A DNA stretch of 64,000 nt from Bacteroidaceae bacterium (GCA_017938245.1 JAGBBX010000043.1:19736-83735); one strand, 5' to 3'. Positions 47,813 through 56,075 are shown, counted from the first letter of the stretch. The notes: a model not told the origin generated them from the letters alone. Translations and numbers: made by a program.

Positions 47813-48043
47813 ATGACTACCGCAGATAAAATAAGGGAACTGATAGAGGAAAAAGGAGTAACTCAGCGAGAATTTACCGAGTTAGTCGGCATACATTATA
47901 TAACACTATGCAACAACCTCAAAAACGACAATTTCAGTCATAACAGCATTGAGAAGATTGCTAACGCTTTCCATTTGTCTATATATGATTTACTTGCCGA
48001 TGAGGCCCAAAGCAACCTTCTCGAATGTGGAAGGTTATATTGA
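47813..48043 (+). CDS. XRE-family helix-turn-helix regulator, possibly frameshifted
   Basis: A 76-aa Cro/CI-type protein. The DNA-binding HTH is at about 14-60 (VTQREFTELVGIHYITLCNNL, then KIANAFHLSIYDLLA). After LADEA the frame runs into a short tail and stops at 48043. In the +1 frame the sequence continues as FSNVEGYIEYNGKIQKI, a segment that in many Bacteroidales phage regulators follows the HTH directly. One extra base in the GGCCC run near 48004 would explain it. Either a frameshift mutation or two overlapping cistrons. Confidence 0.75.
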   Translation: MTTADKIRELIEEKGVTQREFTELVGIHYITLCNNLKNDNFSHNSIEKIANAFHLSIYDLLADEAQSNLLECGRLY

Positions 48044-48845
48044 ATATAACGGCAAGATTCAAAAGATAATGGATTTCAGAAATCTTAAAAAACTTGTCAA
48101 TGACATCGAACAACAAGAGTTATATATGAAGGCAAGGCAAGCGAAACTGCCCAAACAGAACGCTATTGAACTAGAAGATATAACCCTTCTGCAATGGGAG
48201 GAATATAATGCTACACAAGTAGAGGTAAAGAGTTTCAGGCACAATTACGATATTGTTGATGAAAGCGTTTTCAATGTTGGCAATATGTGTGCCGGATACC
48301 CATTTGAACTGAATGGTATCACTTTCAACAACTCAGAGAGTGCTTATATTGCAGGAATTTACTCCAACAACACTGCCGAACATCGCAGATTAAAAGAGGC
48401 GTTGATTGCCAACAATGACGGTTACAGAGCAAAAAAGGAGTATCGACACAAGCAGAAGTGTAAAGGTAATCAAGAGTTTGCAAACCTACTTAAAACAATA
48501 CCCGACACAGCAATGATTGTGGAGAACTCTACGTGTATGACGGGAGCAACAGCACAAGTATGGGGTTGTTTCAATAAAGAGTTGGAAGAATTAAGAAACG
48601 CCAAAGAAACACGATTTGAGATAGAACACTCCAACGATAAGGAGTTCAGAAATAAAAAGTCCACTATGCTAAACATTGAACGTAACAAGTGGAACAACTA
48701 TGGTATTTGGAGTGGCAAGAACTATATGGGAAAGATTATAAAGATGTGTTCTATATGCCTTAAAAAGGGCATTGAACGGCCTATTGACTACGAACTGTTA
48801 AGAAGCAAGCATATTCACCTATTAGGGCAAGAAATTTTATTCTAA
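48000..48845 (+). CDS. NADAR-like domain protein (putative ADP-ribosyl glycosidase)
   Basis: A 281-aa frame, taking the ATG at 48000 that lies within the XRE gene. The first 30 residues (VEGYIEYNGKIQKIMDF) belong by type to the XRE protein. Residues from about 85 to the end look like YbiA/NADAR: AGYPFELNGITFNNSESAYIAG (with the conserved SE), a middle helical part, then GIWSGKNYMGKIIKM, matching the GKNxLGxLLM end of that family. NADAR proteins remove ADP-ribose from DNA or protein and occur in phage-defence loci. Homology is by motif reading, so moderate confidence. Confidence 0.6.
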   Translation: MRPKATFSNVEGYIEYNGKIQKIMDFRNLKKLVNDIEQQELYMKARQAKLPKQNAIELEDITLLQWEEYNATQVEVKSFRHNYDIVDESVFNVGNMCAGYPFELNGITFNNSESAYIAGIYSNNTAEHRRLKEALIANNDGYRAKKEYRHKQKCKGNQEFANLLKTIPDTAMIVENSTCMTGATAQVWGCFNKELEELRNAKETRFEIEHSNDKEFRNKKSTMLNIERNKWNNYGIWSGKNYMGKIIKMCSICLKKGIERPIDYELLRSKHIHLLGQEILF

Positions 48846-48921
48846 TCAAAGCATTTGGTAATGCGATTTTATCACTTTTAAGTTGTTTTTCGTACGTTTT
48901 ATACAAAAATCGTTTAAACAG

Positions 48922-48954
48922 TTTGCTTTTTTGGTTTGTTTATCATTATATTTG
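48922..48954 (+). promoter_or_regulatory. Promoter for the AAA-ATPase/RloB pair
   Basis: TTTG at 48922-48925, a 21-nt spacer, TATATTTG at 48947-48954. It lies within the upstream extension of the long open frame and so supports the start at 49024. Confidence 0.7.
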
Positions 48955-49023
48955 CATAACAAATCAGATAACAGAATCAATAAAAGATTCTATAATACAC
49001 AGATTACAACTAACCTAAATATT

Positions 49024-50304
49024 ATGATTCATTCTTTTTATGTAGAGAATTTCTTGTCTATTAGAGATAGACAGGAGATTTCTTTTGCAACCACATCTGA
49101 TAAAACCGTAAGGGATTTTGTGGCTGTGGAGGTTAAACCCAATGTATATATTAATAAGTTGGGTGTATTCTATGGTGCAAACGCTTCTGGAAAATCGAAT
49201 GTTCTTTTTGCAATGGAGGCACTGTTCTATTTATTGTACGCTCCTCAATATGATAAAAGTAATGAGGTTGCAAAATATCTGCCGTTTGCATTATGTAAAA
49301 ACAAACCAACAACTTTGGGAGTAGTCTTTTTTAGGAACGGAATTAGATATGATTATGAGGTATCATACTGCAATACTCATATAATTAGTGAGAAATTAGA
49401 GTTTTATCCTACTAGAACTCGTGCAGAGTTCTATACAAGAGAGTTTATTGGTATAGACAAACAACCAAAAATCAAAATTGGGGGCAAAACAAAAGTATTG
49501 TCAAAAACAAGAAACGATATAATCACAAACACCTTTAACAATCATACAGTGTTAAGCACCATTGGAAAAACTTCATTAAATGATGATGCCTATTTGTTTG
49601 TTGATTTATACAATTGGATTAAAACAAATGTGCATAATGTTGATGGAGATTCTAAAGGAAAATCAATGATAACAGAAATCAACAAGGTATGTAAAGATGG
49701 TACAAAGAAGGATTTCTATCTAAGTCTTCTACGTAAAGCAGACTTTAACATTACCAACTTTTCTGTTGTTGATAGGACCGATAATTTGCCATCTGACTTT
49801 GTAAAAGAAATAATCTCTTCTGGTTTATCAGATGAGGATAAATTCAGTATATTAAATGATGTTGCATTTACCAACCATTCACAAAATGGAGATTTTGATA
49901 TTGAATCAAGATTCCAATCGGATGGAACAAGAAGATTTACAGAACTGCTTAAGTATCTATATGATTTGGTAAGCGAAAATCATATTTACTTTTTTGATGA
50001 GTTGGGTAATCGTATGCACTATGATTTAATGGTATATTACATTGCACTAATGTTGCATAACTCTGACCAGTCGCAGTTATTTTTCTCTACACATAATATT
50101 TTATTATTAGAGGAAGATTTTATTCGTAGAGATATGGTCTATCTTGTTGATAAAGATAAGGAAAATGCCACATCTTCGTACACTCGTGTTAGTGATATGG
50201 GATTACATAAGAATCTGTCATTGTATAATGCCTACAAAATTGGCAAATTGGGTGCAAAACCCGAATTAGGCTCTCCTTATATAGATGACGTGAACGAGTG
50301 TTGA
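49024..50304 (+). CDS. AAA15-type ATPase (RloA/AbiLi-like)
   Basis: A 426-aa SMC-like ATPase. Walker A GANASGKS is at 51-58, Walker B IYFFDELG with Asp325/Glu326, and the switch histidine in FFSTHN at about 360. The frame is open from 48883, but the promoter at 48922-48954 and the usual family start (MIHSFYVENFLSIRD) place the start at 49024. It is paired with an RloB protein 12 bp downstream, the layout of AbiL/RloAB systems thought to cause abortive infection. Operates in the cytosol; trigger unknown. Confidence 0.82.
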   Translation: MIHSFYVENFLSIRDRQEISFATTSDKTVRDFVAVEVKPNVYINKLGVFYGANASGKSNVLFAMEALFYLLYAPQYDKSNEVAKYLPFALCKNKPTTLGVVFFRNGIRYDYEVSYCNTHIISEKLEFYPTRTRAEFYTREFIGIDKQPKIKIGGKTKVLSKTRNDIITNTFNNHTVLSTIGKTSLNDDAYLFVDLYNWIKTNVHNVDGDSKGKSMITEINKVCKDGTKKDFYLSLLRKADFNITNFSVVDRTDNLPSDFVKEIISSGLSDEDKFSILNDVAFTNHSQNGDFDIESRFQSDGTRRFTELLKYLYDLVSENHIYFFDELGNRMHYDLMVYYIALMLHNSDQSQLFFSTHNILLLEEDFIRRDMVYLVDKDKENATSSYTRVSDMGLHKNLSLYNAYKIGKLGAKPELGSPYIDDVNEC

Positions 50305-50316
50305 AATATTATCGCT

Positions 50317-50913
50317 ATGAATAATGTTGAGATTATAATCGGTGAGGGTATAACTGAAGAATATTATTTCAAGTCGGTTAGGGATGTTGTATATATCAAA
50401 CCCCTAGCAAAGCGCATAAAACCATATAACTTAAAAGAATTGGAGAAAGCAATAAAACAATATGCAGGGGGTGGGTATACTACGATTCATTGTCTTATTG
50501 ATATGGATAACAAAGTTAAAAAGGCAGAAACGCTTTCAAACTATATAAAACTAAAGGAAAAATATCATAACAAAACAATATCCGATGGCAAAAAAGGAGT
50601 AAACTGCAAAGTTTTCTTCTATGAATCATATCCTTGTACAGAAGCTTTCTTCTACTATTACTTTGAATATTCTACCGCTGAAAAAACAAACGAAGGATTA
50701 AAAAGTTGGTTGAACAATAGGTGTGGATATGAAACAAGCGAAAGATATTTAAGCACCCATTCTCTACACAAAGAATTCAAAAAGCACGGTGGTTGTCTTA
50801 AAAAGGCAATTGAAAACTCAAACAAATCGGTTAAATCTAGAGAAGAAGGCAATTACAGCTTTACATATACCGAAATTGGTGGATTAGTAGAGAAACTTGG
50901 AATAAAAGAATAG
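50317..50913 (+). CDS. RloB-like TOPRIM protein (AbiLii-like)
   Basis: A 198-aa protein. GEGITEEYYF at 8-17 gives the first TOPRIM glutamate, LIDMDNK at about 60-66 the Asp-X-Asp, and FFYESYPCTEAFFYYYF at about 103-119 the following SYPCxE block typical of RloB. TOPRIM members of this class are probably nucleases activated by the partner ATPase. The pair closes the island; an inverted repeat (50934-50960) and the MITE-like element follow. Confidence 0.8.
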   Translation: MNNVEIIIGEGITEEYYFKSVRDVVYIKPLAKRIKPYNLKELEKAIKQYAGGGYTTIHCLIDMDNKVKKAETLSNYIKLKEKYHNKTISDGKKGVNCKVFFYESYPCTEAFFYYYFEYSTAEKTNEGLKSWLNNRCGYETSERYLSTHSLHKEFKKHGGCLKKAIENSNKSVKSREEGNYSFTYTEIGGLVEKLGIKE

Positions 50914-50933
50914 TATCCTCTTATGTAGATATT

Positions 50934-50960
50934 CAAACGGTTACAAAATGTAACCATTTG
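50934..50960. repeat. Inverted repeat after the RloB gene
   Basis: CAAACGGTTACA pairs with TGTAACCATTTG (one mismatch) around an AAA loop. There is no T-run, so an operator or a weak terminator. Confidence 0.5.
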
Positions 50961-50981
50961 ATATAATAACAAGATATTGAA

Positions 50982-51100
50982 GGGGATGACCCAAAAGTCG
51001 AAAATTTACAAATTTGAGGTTGATTTATTCGGACACCTATCGGAGATAGTTTTCAAATATTCAATTCTCGCGAAGTAAAAAATACTTTTGGGTCAGCCCC
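50982..51100. mobile_element. 119-bp MITE-like element, copy A
   Basis: Ends GGGGATGACCCAAAAGT and, inverted, GGGGCTGACCCAAAAGT (17 bp, one mismatch). An almost identical element lies inverted at 63554-63672. No coding capacity. It sits exactly at the right border of the AT-rich island and is followed by TTTTT, so the outer pair may also end transcription. Confidence 0.75.
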
Positions 51101-51115
51101 TTTTTGTTTATATGC

Positions 51116-51146
51116 TTGACAAAGTTTCTTTGATTCATTATTTTTG
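51116..51146 (+). promoter_or_regulatory. Promoter for glycerate kinase
   Basis: TTG at 51116-51118, a 20-nt spacer and TATTTTTG at 51139-51146. The ATG used here (51189) is 42 nt downstream; the earlier in-frame ATG at 51144 overlaps the -7 element. Confidence 0.75.
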
Positions 51147-51188
51147 CATATCACGCAGCTTTGCAATAGTAGTGCTATATTATTTGGT

Positions 51189-52304
51189 ATGAAAATTACG
51201 CTTGCTTTCGATTCATTTAAGGGTTCGCTCTCGTCACTCGAGGTTGCTGAGGCTTTCGAGGAGGGTTTGCGTACTGTATATGACGATTGCGAAATACTAA
51301 AATTTCCCATTGCCGATGGCGGCGAGGGCACTGCCGGGGCGCTTGTCTCGGCACTTGGTGGTGCTATGGTCGAGTGTAGCGTGGGTGACCCCTTGGGACG
51401 CCCTGTCGCTGCACGCTACGGAATAATCAATGATGGGTCGACTGCTGTTATCGAGATGGCCGAGGCGAGTGGATTGACGCTTCTTCGGCCCGAGGAGAGG
51501 AATCCTCTTTATACTTCTACCCGAGGATTTGGTGAACTTATTCTTGATGCTCTTTCGCGCGGTTGTCGTCGTCTGCTTTTGGGTATTGGTGGTAGTGCTA
51601 CCAACGACGCAGGAATGGGGATGATGCAGGCTTTGGGGTACCGTTTCCTCGATTCGTCGGGCACCGAACTTCCTGCTTGTGGTCTCTCTTTAGGGAGCGT
51701 CGCCAAGATAGATGCCTCGCTGGTGCCCGGTATCGTCAGAGAGGCCGAGTTTATTGTTGCGTGTGATGTTGTTAACCCTTTTTGTGGCAGGGAGGGTGTA
51801 GCATATATTTTTGCGCCACAGAAAGGTGCCGACGATGCTATGGTGTCTCTCTTGGATAAGGGATTGTACCATTTTGCCAAGCGTATAAAAGAGTATACGG
51901 GAGTTGATGTGATAAATATGCAGGGAGCGGGTGCTGCCGGAGGGGTGGGCGGTGCTCTCGCTGCGATGCTTGGTGCGCAGCTGATGCCCGGTGCACAAAT
52001 GGTGCTCGATGCTCTTCATTTTGACGAGCGTGTAACAGGCAGCGACTTTATAGTCACAGGCGAGGGGCGCATTGATGCTCAGACGCTTATGGGAAAGGCT
52101 CCCGCAGTAATTCTGCAAAGAGCCTTACGCCTTGATATTCCTGTTATTGCAGTTGGTGGCACTGTGGTGTGGTGCGACGAACTGCGTAAAAGCTCTTTTA
52201 AGGCAATAGTGCCGCTTGTCACCGATGACACACCGTTAGAGGAGGCAATGAAACCTTCTGTTACGCGCGAGAATCTTCGTCGTGTGGCAAGAGAAGTTCG
52301 TTAA
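51189..52304 (+). CDS. glxK: Glycerate 2-kinase (GarK/GlxK family)
   Basis: A 371-aa type I glycerate kinase that phosphorylates D-glycerate for entry to glycolysis. The N-terminus ITLAFDSFKGSLSS is the family signature; GGEGTAGALV and GATNDAGMGM-like GGSATNDAGMGMMQALG form the glycine-rich regions. The start is chosen at 51189 by the promoter position and family length. Its last 44 bp overlap, tail to tail, with the ArgE-type gene. Confidence 0.92.
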   Translation: MKITLAFDSFKGSLSSLEVAEAFEEGLRTVYDDCEILKFPIADGGEGTAGALVSALGGAMVECSVGDPLGRPVAARYGIINDGSTAVIEMAEASGLTLLRPEERNPLYTSTRGFGELILDALSRGCRRLLLGIGGSATNDAGMGMMQALGYRFLDSSGTELPACGLSLGSVAKIDASLVPGIVREAEFIVACDVVNPFCGREGVAYIFAPQKGADDAMVSLLDKGLYHFAKRIKEYTGVDVINMQGAGAAGGVGGALAAMLGAQLMPGAQMVLDALHFDERVTGSDFIVTGEGRIDAQTLMGKAPAVILQRALRLDIPVIAVGGTVVWCDELRKSSFKAIVPLVTDDTPLEEAMKPSVTRENLRRVAREVR

Positions 52305-53358
52305 GGAGTTTAAGATAGGTATTCATTCCCTGTTCAATCTCGCTGATAAGGATATACTCATTTGCGGTGTGCGAACGGGTAGAGTCGCCCGGGCCTATCT
52401 TCAGCGTGGGGATGTCGAGCAGCGCCTGGTTCGATAGAGTGGGCGAGCCGAAGGGTTTTAGTCCAAGCTCTACAGCGCGTTGAACAATGGGATGATTCTC
52501 GGGGATGCTCGATGAATTAAGACGCAGCGAGCGTGCTGTTACATCCGACTGAGTGTGTTCCTTGATAATATCCAACAGACGGCTGTTGCTGTAACATTCG
52601 TTGCTGCGCACGTCAACCACAAATGAGCAGCTGTCGGGGATAACATTGTGTTGTGTACCTGCGTTAATCTGTGTAACACTCATACGCACGTCGCCAAGAA
52701 GTGGTGAACTCTCGGGGAACTTATAGCTGCGCAACCAGTCAATATCTCTCATTGCTTCGTAGATGGCGTTCTTGCCGTTGTTGCGCGCTGCGTGTCCTGC
52801 AATACCGTGTGCAACGCAGTCAAGCACCATAAGTCCCTTTTCGGCTATGGCGGGTTGCATTGCGGTTGGTTCGCCAACAATAGCACAAGATATAGGTGGT
52901 AGCAGCGGCAGCACCGCTTCGATGCCGTTTTTTCCCGATACCTCCTCCTCGGCCGAAGCAAGGAATATGGTATTATATTTCTGTTCGCTCTTACAGAGAG
53001 TATAGAATACCTGCAGCAGGGCTACCAACGAACCGCCGTCGTCGTTACTGCCAAGACCGGTGATGCGGTCGCCCTCTATTTTGGGTGTAAAGGGTGGTGT
53101 GCTCCAGTTGGCAACAGGCTTGACGGTGTCGATGTGTGCGTCGAGCAATAGTGTGGGACGGTTAGCATCGAAATCGGGGCAGATGCACCATACATTATTA
53201 AAGTGTCGGCGAACATCCACTCTGAAAGGAGCTCCCCTTGTGATGAATGTTTGCAGTCGGTCGGCAGCATCGCTCTCTTCGCGGCTTGTCGACGGAGTAC
53301 TGATAAGTACCTGCAATAGCTCTATTGCCTGTTGTAATTGCTGATGTGTAATCTCCAT
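52261..53358 (-). CDS. argE: M20 family N-acyl-ornithine/citrulline deacetylase (ArgE-like)
   Basis: A 365-aa zinc hydrolase using the start MEITHQQL; an in-frame ATG 18 codons upstream (53412) is less like the family. Metal-binding residues are seen in DAHIDTV, GSNDDGGS (Asp), ASAEEEVSG (Glu-Glu) and the C-terminal TRSHTANE (His). It removes the acyl group in arginine synthesis; in Bacteroidales this may be succinyl rather than acetyl. Convergent with glycerate kinase with a 44-bp coding overlap; divergent from prfB. Confidence 0.88.
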   Translation of the reverse strand: MEITHQQLQQAIELLQVLISTPSTSREESDAADRLQTFITRGAPFRVDVRRHFNNVWCICPDFDANRPTLLLDAHIDTVKPVANWSTPPFTPKIEGDRITGLGSNDDGGSLVALLQVFYTLCKSEQKYNTIFLASAEEEVSGKNGIEAVLPLLPPISCAIVGEPTAMQPAIAEKGLMVLDCVAHGIAGHAARNNGKNAIYEAMRDIDWLRSYKFPESSPLLGDVRMSVTQINAGTQHNVIPDSCSFVVDVRSNECYSNSRLLDIIKEHTQSDVTARSLRLNSSSIPENHPIVQRAVELGLKPFGSPTLSNQALLDIPTLKIGPGDSTRSHTANEYILISEIEQGMNTYLKLLNELLLPHDEDSRA

Positions 53359-53528
53359 TCCCTGTAATACGTTAGACGTTGTCTGCTTTGCGGACACGAA
53401 GTTACGAAACATTTTTCATTCTGCATACAAAATAACCTCCTTTTGTGTCGAAAGGTGCTCGGGTCTCTCTTTAATCTCAAATAAAAGTTGTATCTTCGCG
53501 CTCGGAAACTAAAGAAATAGAATGTAAT

Positions 53529-54641
53529 ATGATAACTTCCGATCAATTAAAGGATATTAAGGATAGGACAGCGGCGCTTAAGCAGTATCTGTCTATCGAC
53601 GAGAAGATAATACAGGTCGAGGAGGAGCAGTTGCGTACACAGGCCCCCGGATTCTGGGACGACGCTAAAGCTGCCGAGGCACAAATGAAGAAGGTTAAGG
53701 CTTTGCAGGCTTGGATAGATGGCTACAAAGAGGTAAACAATAATACCGAGGAGGTTGAGATAGCAATGGAACTGTGCCGCGAGGAGGTTGTCACCGAGGC
53801 CGAGTTGGATGAAGCGTATGCTCGTGCCCTGACATCTATCGAGGAGCTTGAACTAAAGAATATGCTGCGTCAAGAGGCTGATGAGATGGATTGCGTGTTG
53901 AAGATAAACTCGGGTGCAGGTGGTACCGAGGCGCAGGACTGGGCTAGTATGCTTATGCGTATGTATATGCGTTGGGCCGAGGCCAATGGTTATAAGGTAG
54001 CTGTTGCCAACCTTCAGGAGGCCGAGGACGCAGGTATAAAAACCGTTACCCTTGAGCTTCAGGGGCCCTATGCATACGGCTATCTGAAGGGCGAGAATGG
54101 TGTGCATCGTTTGGTGCGTGTGAGTCCATACAATGCGCAGGGTAAACGTATGACATCTTTTAGTTCGGTGTTTGTCACCCCCCTTGTCGACGATAGCATC
54201 GAGGTTGTTATTGAGCCTGCACGTGTGTCGTGGGATACTTTCCGAAGCGGTGGTGCCGGTGGACAGAATGTGAACAAAGTGGAGTCGGGAGTGCGTCTGC
54301 GCTATCAGTATAAAGACCCTTATACAGGTGCCGAAGAGGAGATTCTCATCGAGAATACCGAGACTCGCGACCAACCCAAGAACAAAGAGAATGCTATGCG
54401 TCAGTTGCGTTCAATTCTTTATAACAAGGAGATGCAGCACCGTATGGAGGAGCAGTCGAAGGTCGAGGCCGGTAAAAAGAAAATCGAGTGGGGTTCGCAG
54501 ATTCGCAGCTACGTGTTCGACGACCGTCGAGTGAAAGACCACCGCACAGGACACCAGACGTCGGATGTGGGCGGTGTGATGGACGGCAAGATAGACGGCT
54601 TTATAAAAGCCTATCTGATGGAGTTTGGCGGCGAGGAGTAA
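53529..54641 (+). CDS. prfB: Peptide chain release factor 2
   Basis: A 370-aa class I release factor for UAA and UGA stops. The peptidyl-hydrolysis GGQ is in SGGAGGQNVNK; the stop-recognition tripeptide position reads SPY (in VRVSPYNAQGK) where E. coli has SPF. The frame is continuous from the start: the region that holds the in-frame UGA and +1 shift in many bacteria (LKQYLSIDEK) has no stop, so there is no autoregulatory frameshift. TATCTTCG at 53491-53498 is a possible -7 element. Confidence 0.95.
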   Translation: MITSDQLKDIKDRTAALKQYLSIDEKIIQVEEEQLRTQAPGFWDDAKAAEAQMKKVKALQAWIDGYKEVNNNTEEVEIAMELCREEVVTEAELDEAYARALTSIEELELKNMLRQEADEMDCVLKINSGAGGTEAQDWASMLMRMYMRWAEANGYKVAVANLQEAEDAGIKTVTLELQGPYAYGYLKGENGVHRLVRVSPYNAQGKRMTSFSSVFVTPLVDDSIEVVIEPARVSWDTFRSGGAGGQNVNKVESGVRLRYQYKDPYTGAEEEILIENTETRDQPKNKENAMRQLRSILYNKEMQHRMEEQSKVEAGKKKIEWGSQIRSYVFDDRRVKDHRTGHQTSDVGGVMDGKIDGFIKAYLMEFGGEE

Positions 54642-54647
54642 AAGTCT

Positions 54648-55118
54648 ATGGCTGTAGAGATTGAGAGGAAATTCCTTGTCGAGGGAACCGAGTATCGAGA
54701 GATGGCATATAGCAGCGACCGCATTGTGCAGGGATATATTTGCCGCGCTGATGGAAATTCGGTGCGTGTTCGCATACGTGACGGACGAGGCTATCTTACC
54801 ATAAAGGGCCCCTCGTTGGATGGTGGACTCAGTCGCTACGAGTGGGAGCGCGAAATTTCGCTCTCCGAGGCCGAGGATTTATTATTACTGTGCCGGGATG
54901 CAAAAATAGATAAGCGTCGCTATCTTGTAAAATGTGGTAATCACACCTACGAGGTGGATGAGTTCTACGGCGACAACGAAGGACTTGTAGTTGCTGAGAT
55001 AGAGCTATCCGATAAAGATGAGCCTTTCGAGCATCCATCGTTCTTGGGGCGCGAGGTTACGGGTGAGGCACGATATTACAACGGACACCTCACACGTTTC
55101 CCTTATAAAGATTGGTAA
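54648..55118 (+). CDS. CYTH domain protein (triphosphate tunnel metalloenzyme)
   Basis: A 156-aa single-domain CYTH protein. The signature EIERKF is at residues 4-9 (ExExK); IKGPSLDGGLSRYEWEREI and VAEIELSDKDEPF supply further tunnel acids and bases. Relatives hydrolyse inorganic triphosphate or nucleotide triphosphates. It begins 6 bp after prfB and is probably co-transcribed. Confidence 0.9.
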   Translation: MAVEIERKFLVEGTEYREMAYSSDRIVQGYICRADGNSVRVRIRDGRGYLTIKGPSLDGGLSRYEWEREISLSEAEDLLLLCRDAKIDKRRYLVKCGNHTYEVDEFYGDNEGLVVAEIELSDKDEPFEHPSFLGREVTGEARYYNGHLTRFPYKDW

Positions 55119-55350
55119 AAACGAGCAAAATAATATCAAGCTTGCTTGAATATTTTGCAGCGGCAACGCGAAAAAAGCGTTGCTTGCGACGACTGAACCT
55201 TTAGGTTCACAAAGGAGTGTCGCTTGCGACCCCAAAGGTAAATTTTCGAGTTTCTCTCAAAGATTGCTAAAACGAGCCTTGCAAGGACGTAGGTCGTTAA
55301 CCTACGGATAGGGTTCGAGTAGCAATGCTGTCCTGTGAGGACGAAATTGT
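55119..55350. repeat. Array of seven short perfect hairpins
   Basis: No gene is seen in 55119-55429. Seven hairpins follow each other: 55125-55158 (nested), 55163-55183 (GCAACGC/GCGTTGC), 55195-55208 (GAACCT-TT-AGGTTC), 55219-55230 (GTCGC-TT-GCGAC), 55277-55286 (CCTTGCAAGG), 55288-55306 (CGTAGGT-CGTTA-ACCTACG) and 55330-55342 (GTCCT-GTG-AGGAC). Stems are perfect, loops 0-7 nt, and the sequences differ from one another. Could be a structured RNA or a cluster of small palindromic elements. Confidence 0.6.
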
Positions 55351-55410
55351 ATTCTCTTGATGGATGTTTCTATTTTCACTAGTGCAAATTCAACGAGACG
55401 TTTATAATAC

Positions 55411-55442
55411 AAAGGAGGAGTGAGCCGGGTTACTCCTCCTTT
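55411..55442 (-). terminator. Hairpin overlapping the VanZ stop codon
   Basis: AAAGGAGGAGT (55411-55421) pairs with ACTCCTCCTTT (55432-55442). The right arm contains the last codons and the stop of the VanZ gene. There is no long T-run. Confidence 0.5.
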
Positions 55443-55861
55443 ATCTGTTTTTTGTAAAGATGGTATTTCTTTATAATGGGCCTCGATACATAAAGACTGA
55501 ATAAGATGGCCGACAACACCCCGAGCGTGTTAAAGAGAAAATCGTATATATCTCCTTTGCGTGTTGTCGTTATTGTTGACTGTGCAATCTCCAGTCCTCC
55601 GCTAAAGAGAATGGGCAGTACCACCGCTCCTAATGTTATGTTTGTGAAATTGATTCTTTTGTGCGAACACATATACTCGAACCACAGCACCGAACATAAT
55701 CCTGCGTACATTGTAAAATGCACTATTTTATCGAGGTGCTGAAAAGTTGGTGTTTTGTCATCCGACTTGTAGAATAGTGTGAGATAGATTATTACAGCTA
55801 TTGTCAGAAGCGAAAGAGGATAGCGGTATAGAATATTGTATATGTTTTGGAATAATTTCAT
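55430..55861 (-). CDS. VanZ-like membrane protein
   Basis: A 143-aa protein with four TM segments, starting at MKLFQNIYN (55861); an upstream in-frame ATG (55918) adds a non-family 19-residue leader. The conserved block is DKIVHFTMYAGLCSVLW (VanZ: DKxxHxxxYxxL), followed by FSGGLEIAQSTITTTRKGDIYDFLFNTLG with the family's GxxxExxQ and RxxDxxDxxxNxxG pattern. Physiological role in Bacteroidales unknown; VanZ gives low-level teicoplanin resistance in enterococci. Confidence 0.85.
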   Translation of the reverse strand: MKLFQNIYNILYRYPLSLLTIAVIIYLTLFYKSDDKTPTFQHLDKIVHFTMYAGLCSVLWFEYMCSHKRINFTNITLGAVVLPILFSGGLEIAQSTITTTRKGDIYDFLFNTLGVLSAILFSLYVSRPIIKKYHLYKKQIKEE

Positions 55862-55976
55862 TGTATATTCTTTGTATTTAATGTGAAGCTGTATACATTT
55901 GCGAATAGATGTTACCAATTCATTTGCAAAGGTATAACAAAAAGAGTGATATATAATTGTATTACAATATTAAAAA

Positions 55977-56075
55977 ATGAAAGAATATCTTTATTTTTCA
56001 AAAAGTCAGCGTCGGGGGATTATAATTTTACTTTTGTTGATTATTCTGCTTGTTTGTGCAGTGCATATTTTTTGA
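55977..56075 (+). pseudogene. 32-codon TM peptide, likely N-terminal remnant of a ComEA-like protein
   Basis: The frame reads MKEYLYFSKSQRRG, then a hydrophobic helix and a stop. The start matches the typical head of Bacteroidales helix-hairpin-helix (ComEA-like) proteins, in which a short cytosolic FSKSQRRGI motif precedes one TM helix and then the HHH domain. No HHH-coding sequence follows. Either a truncated gene or a true small membrane protein. Confidence 0.5.

Noticed and set aside
48883-49023. 47-residue N-terminal extension of the AAA ATPase
   Set aside because: The extension contains the promoter (48922-48954), and the family start matches the ATG at 49024.
53853-54374. 173-codon minus-strand ORF within prfB
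   Set aside because: Antisense to intact prfB including its GGQ region; no family resemblance.
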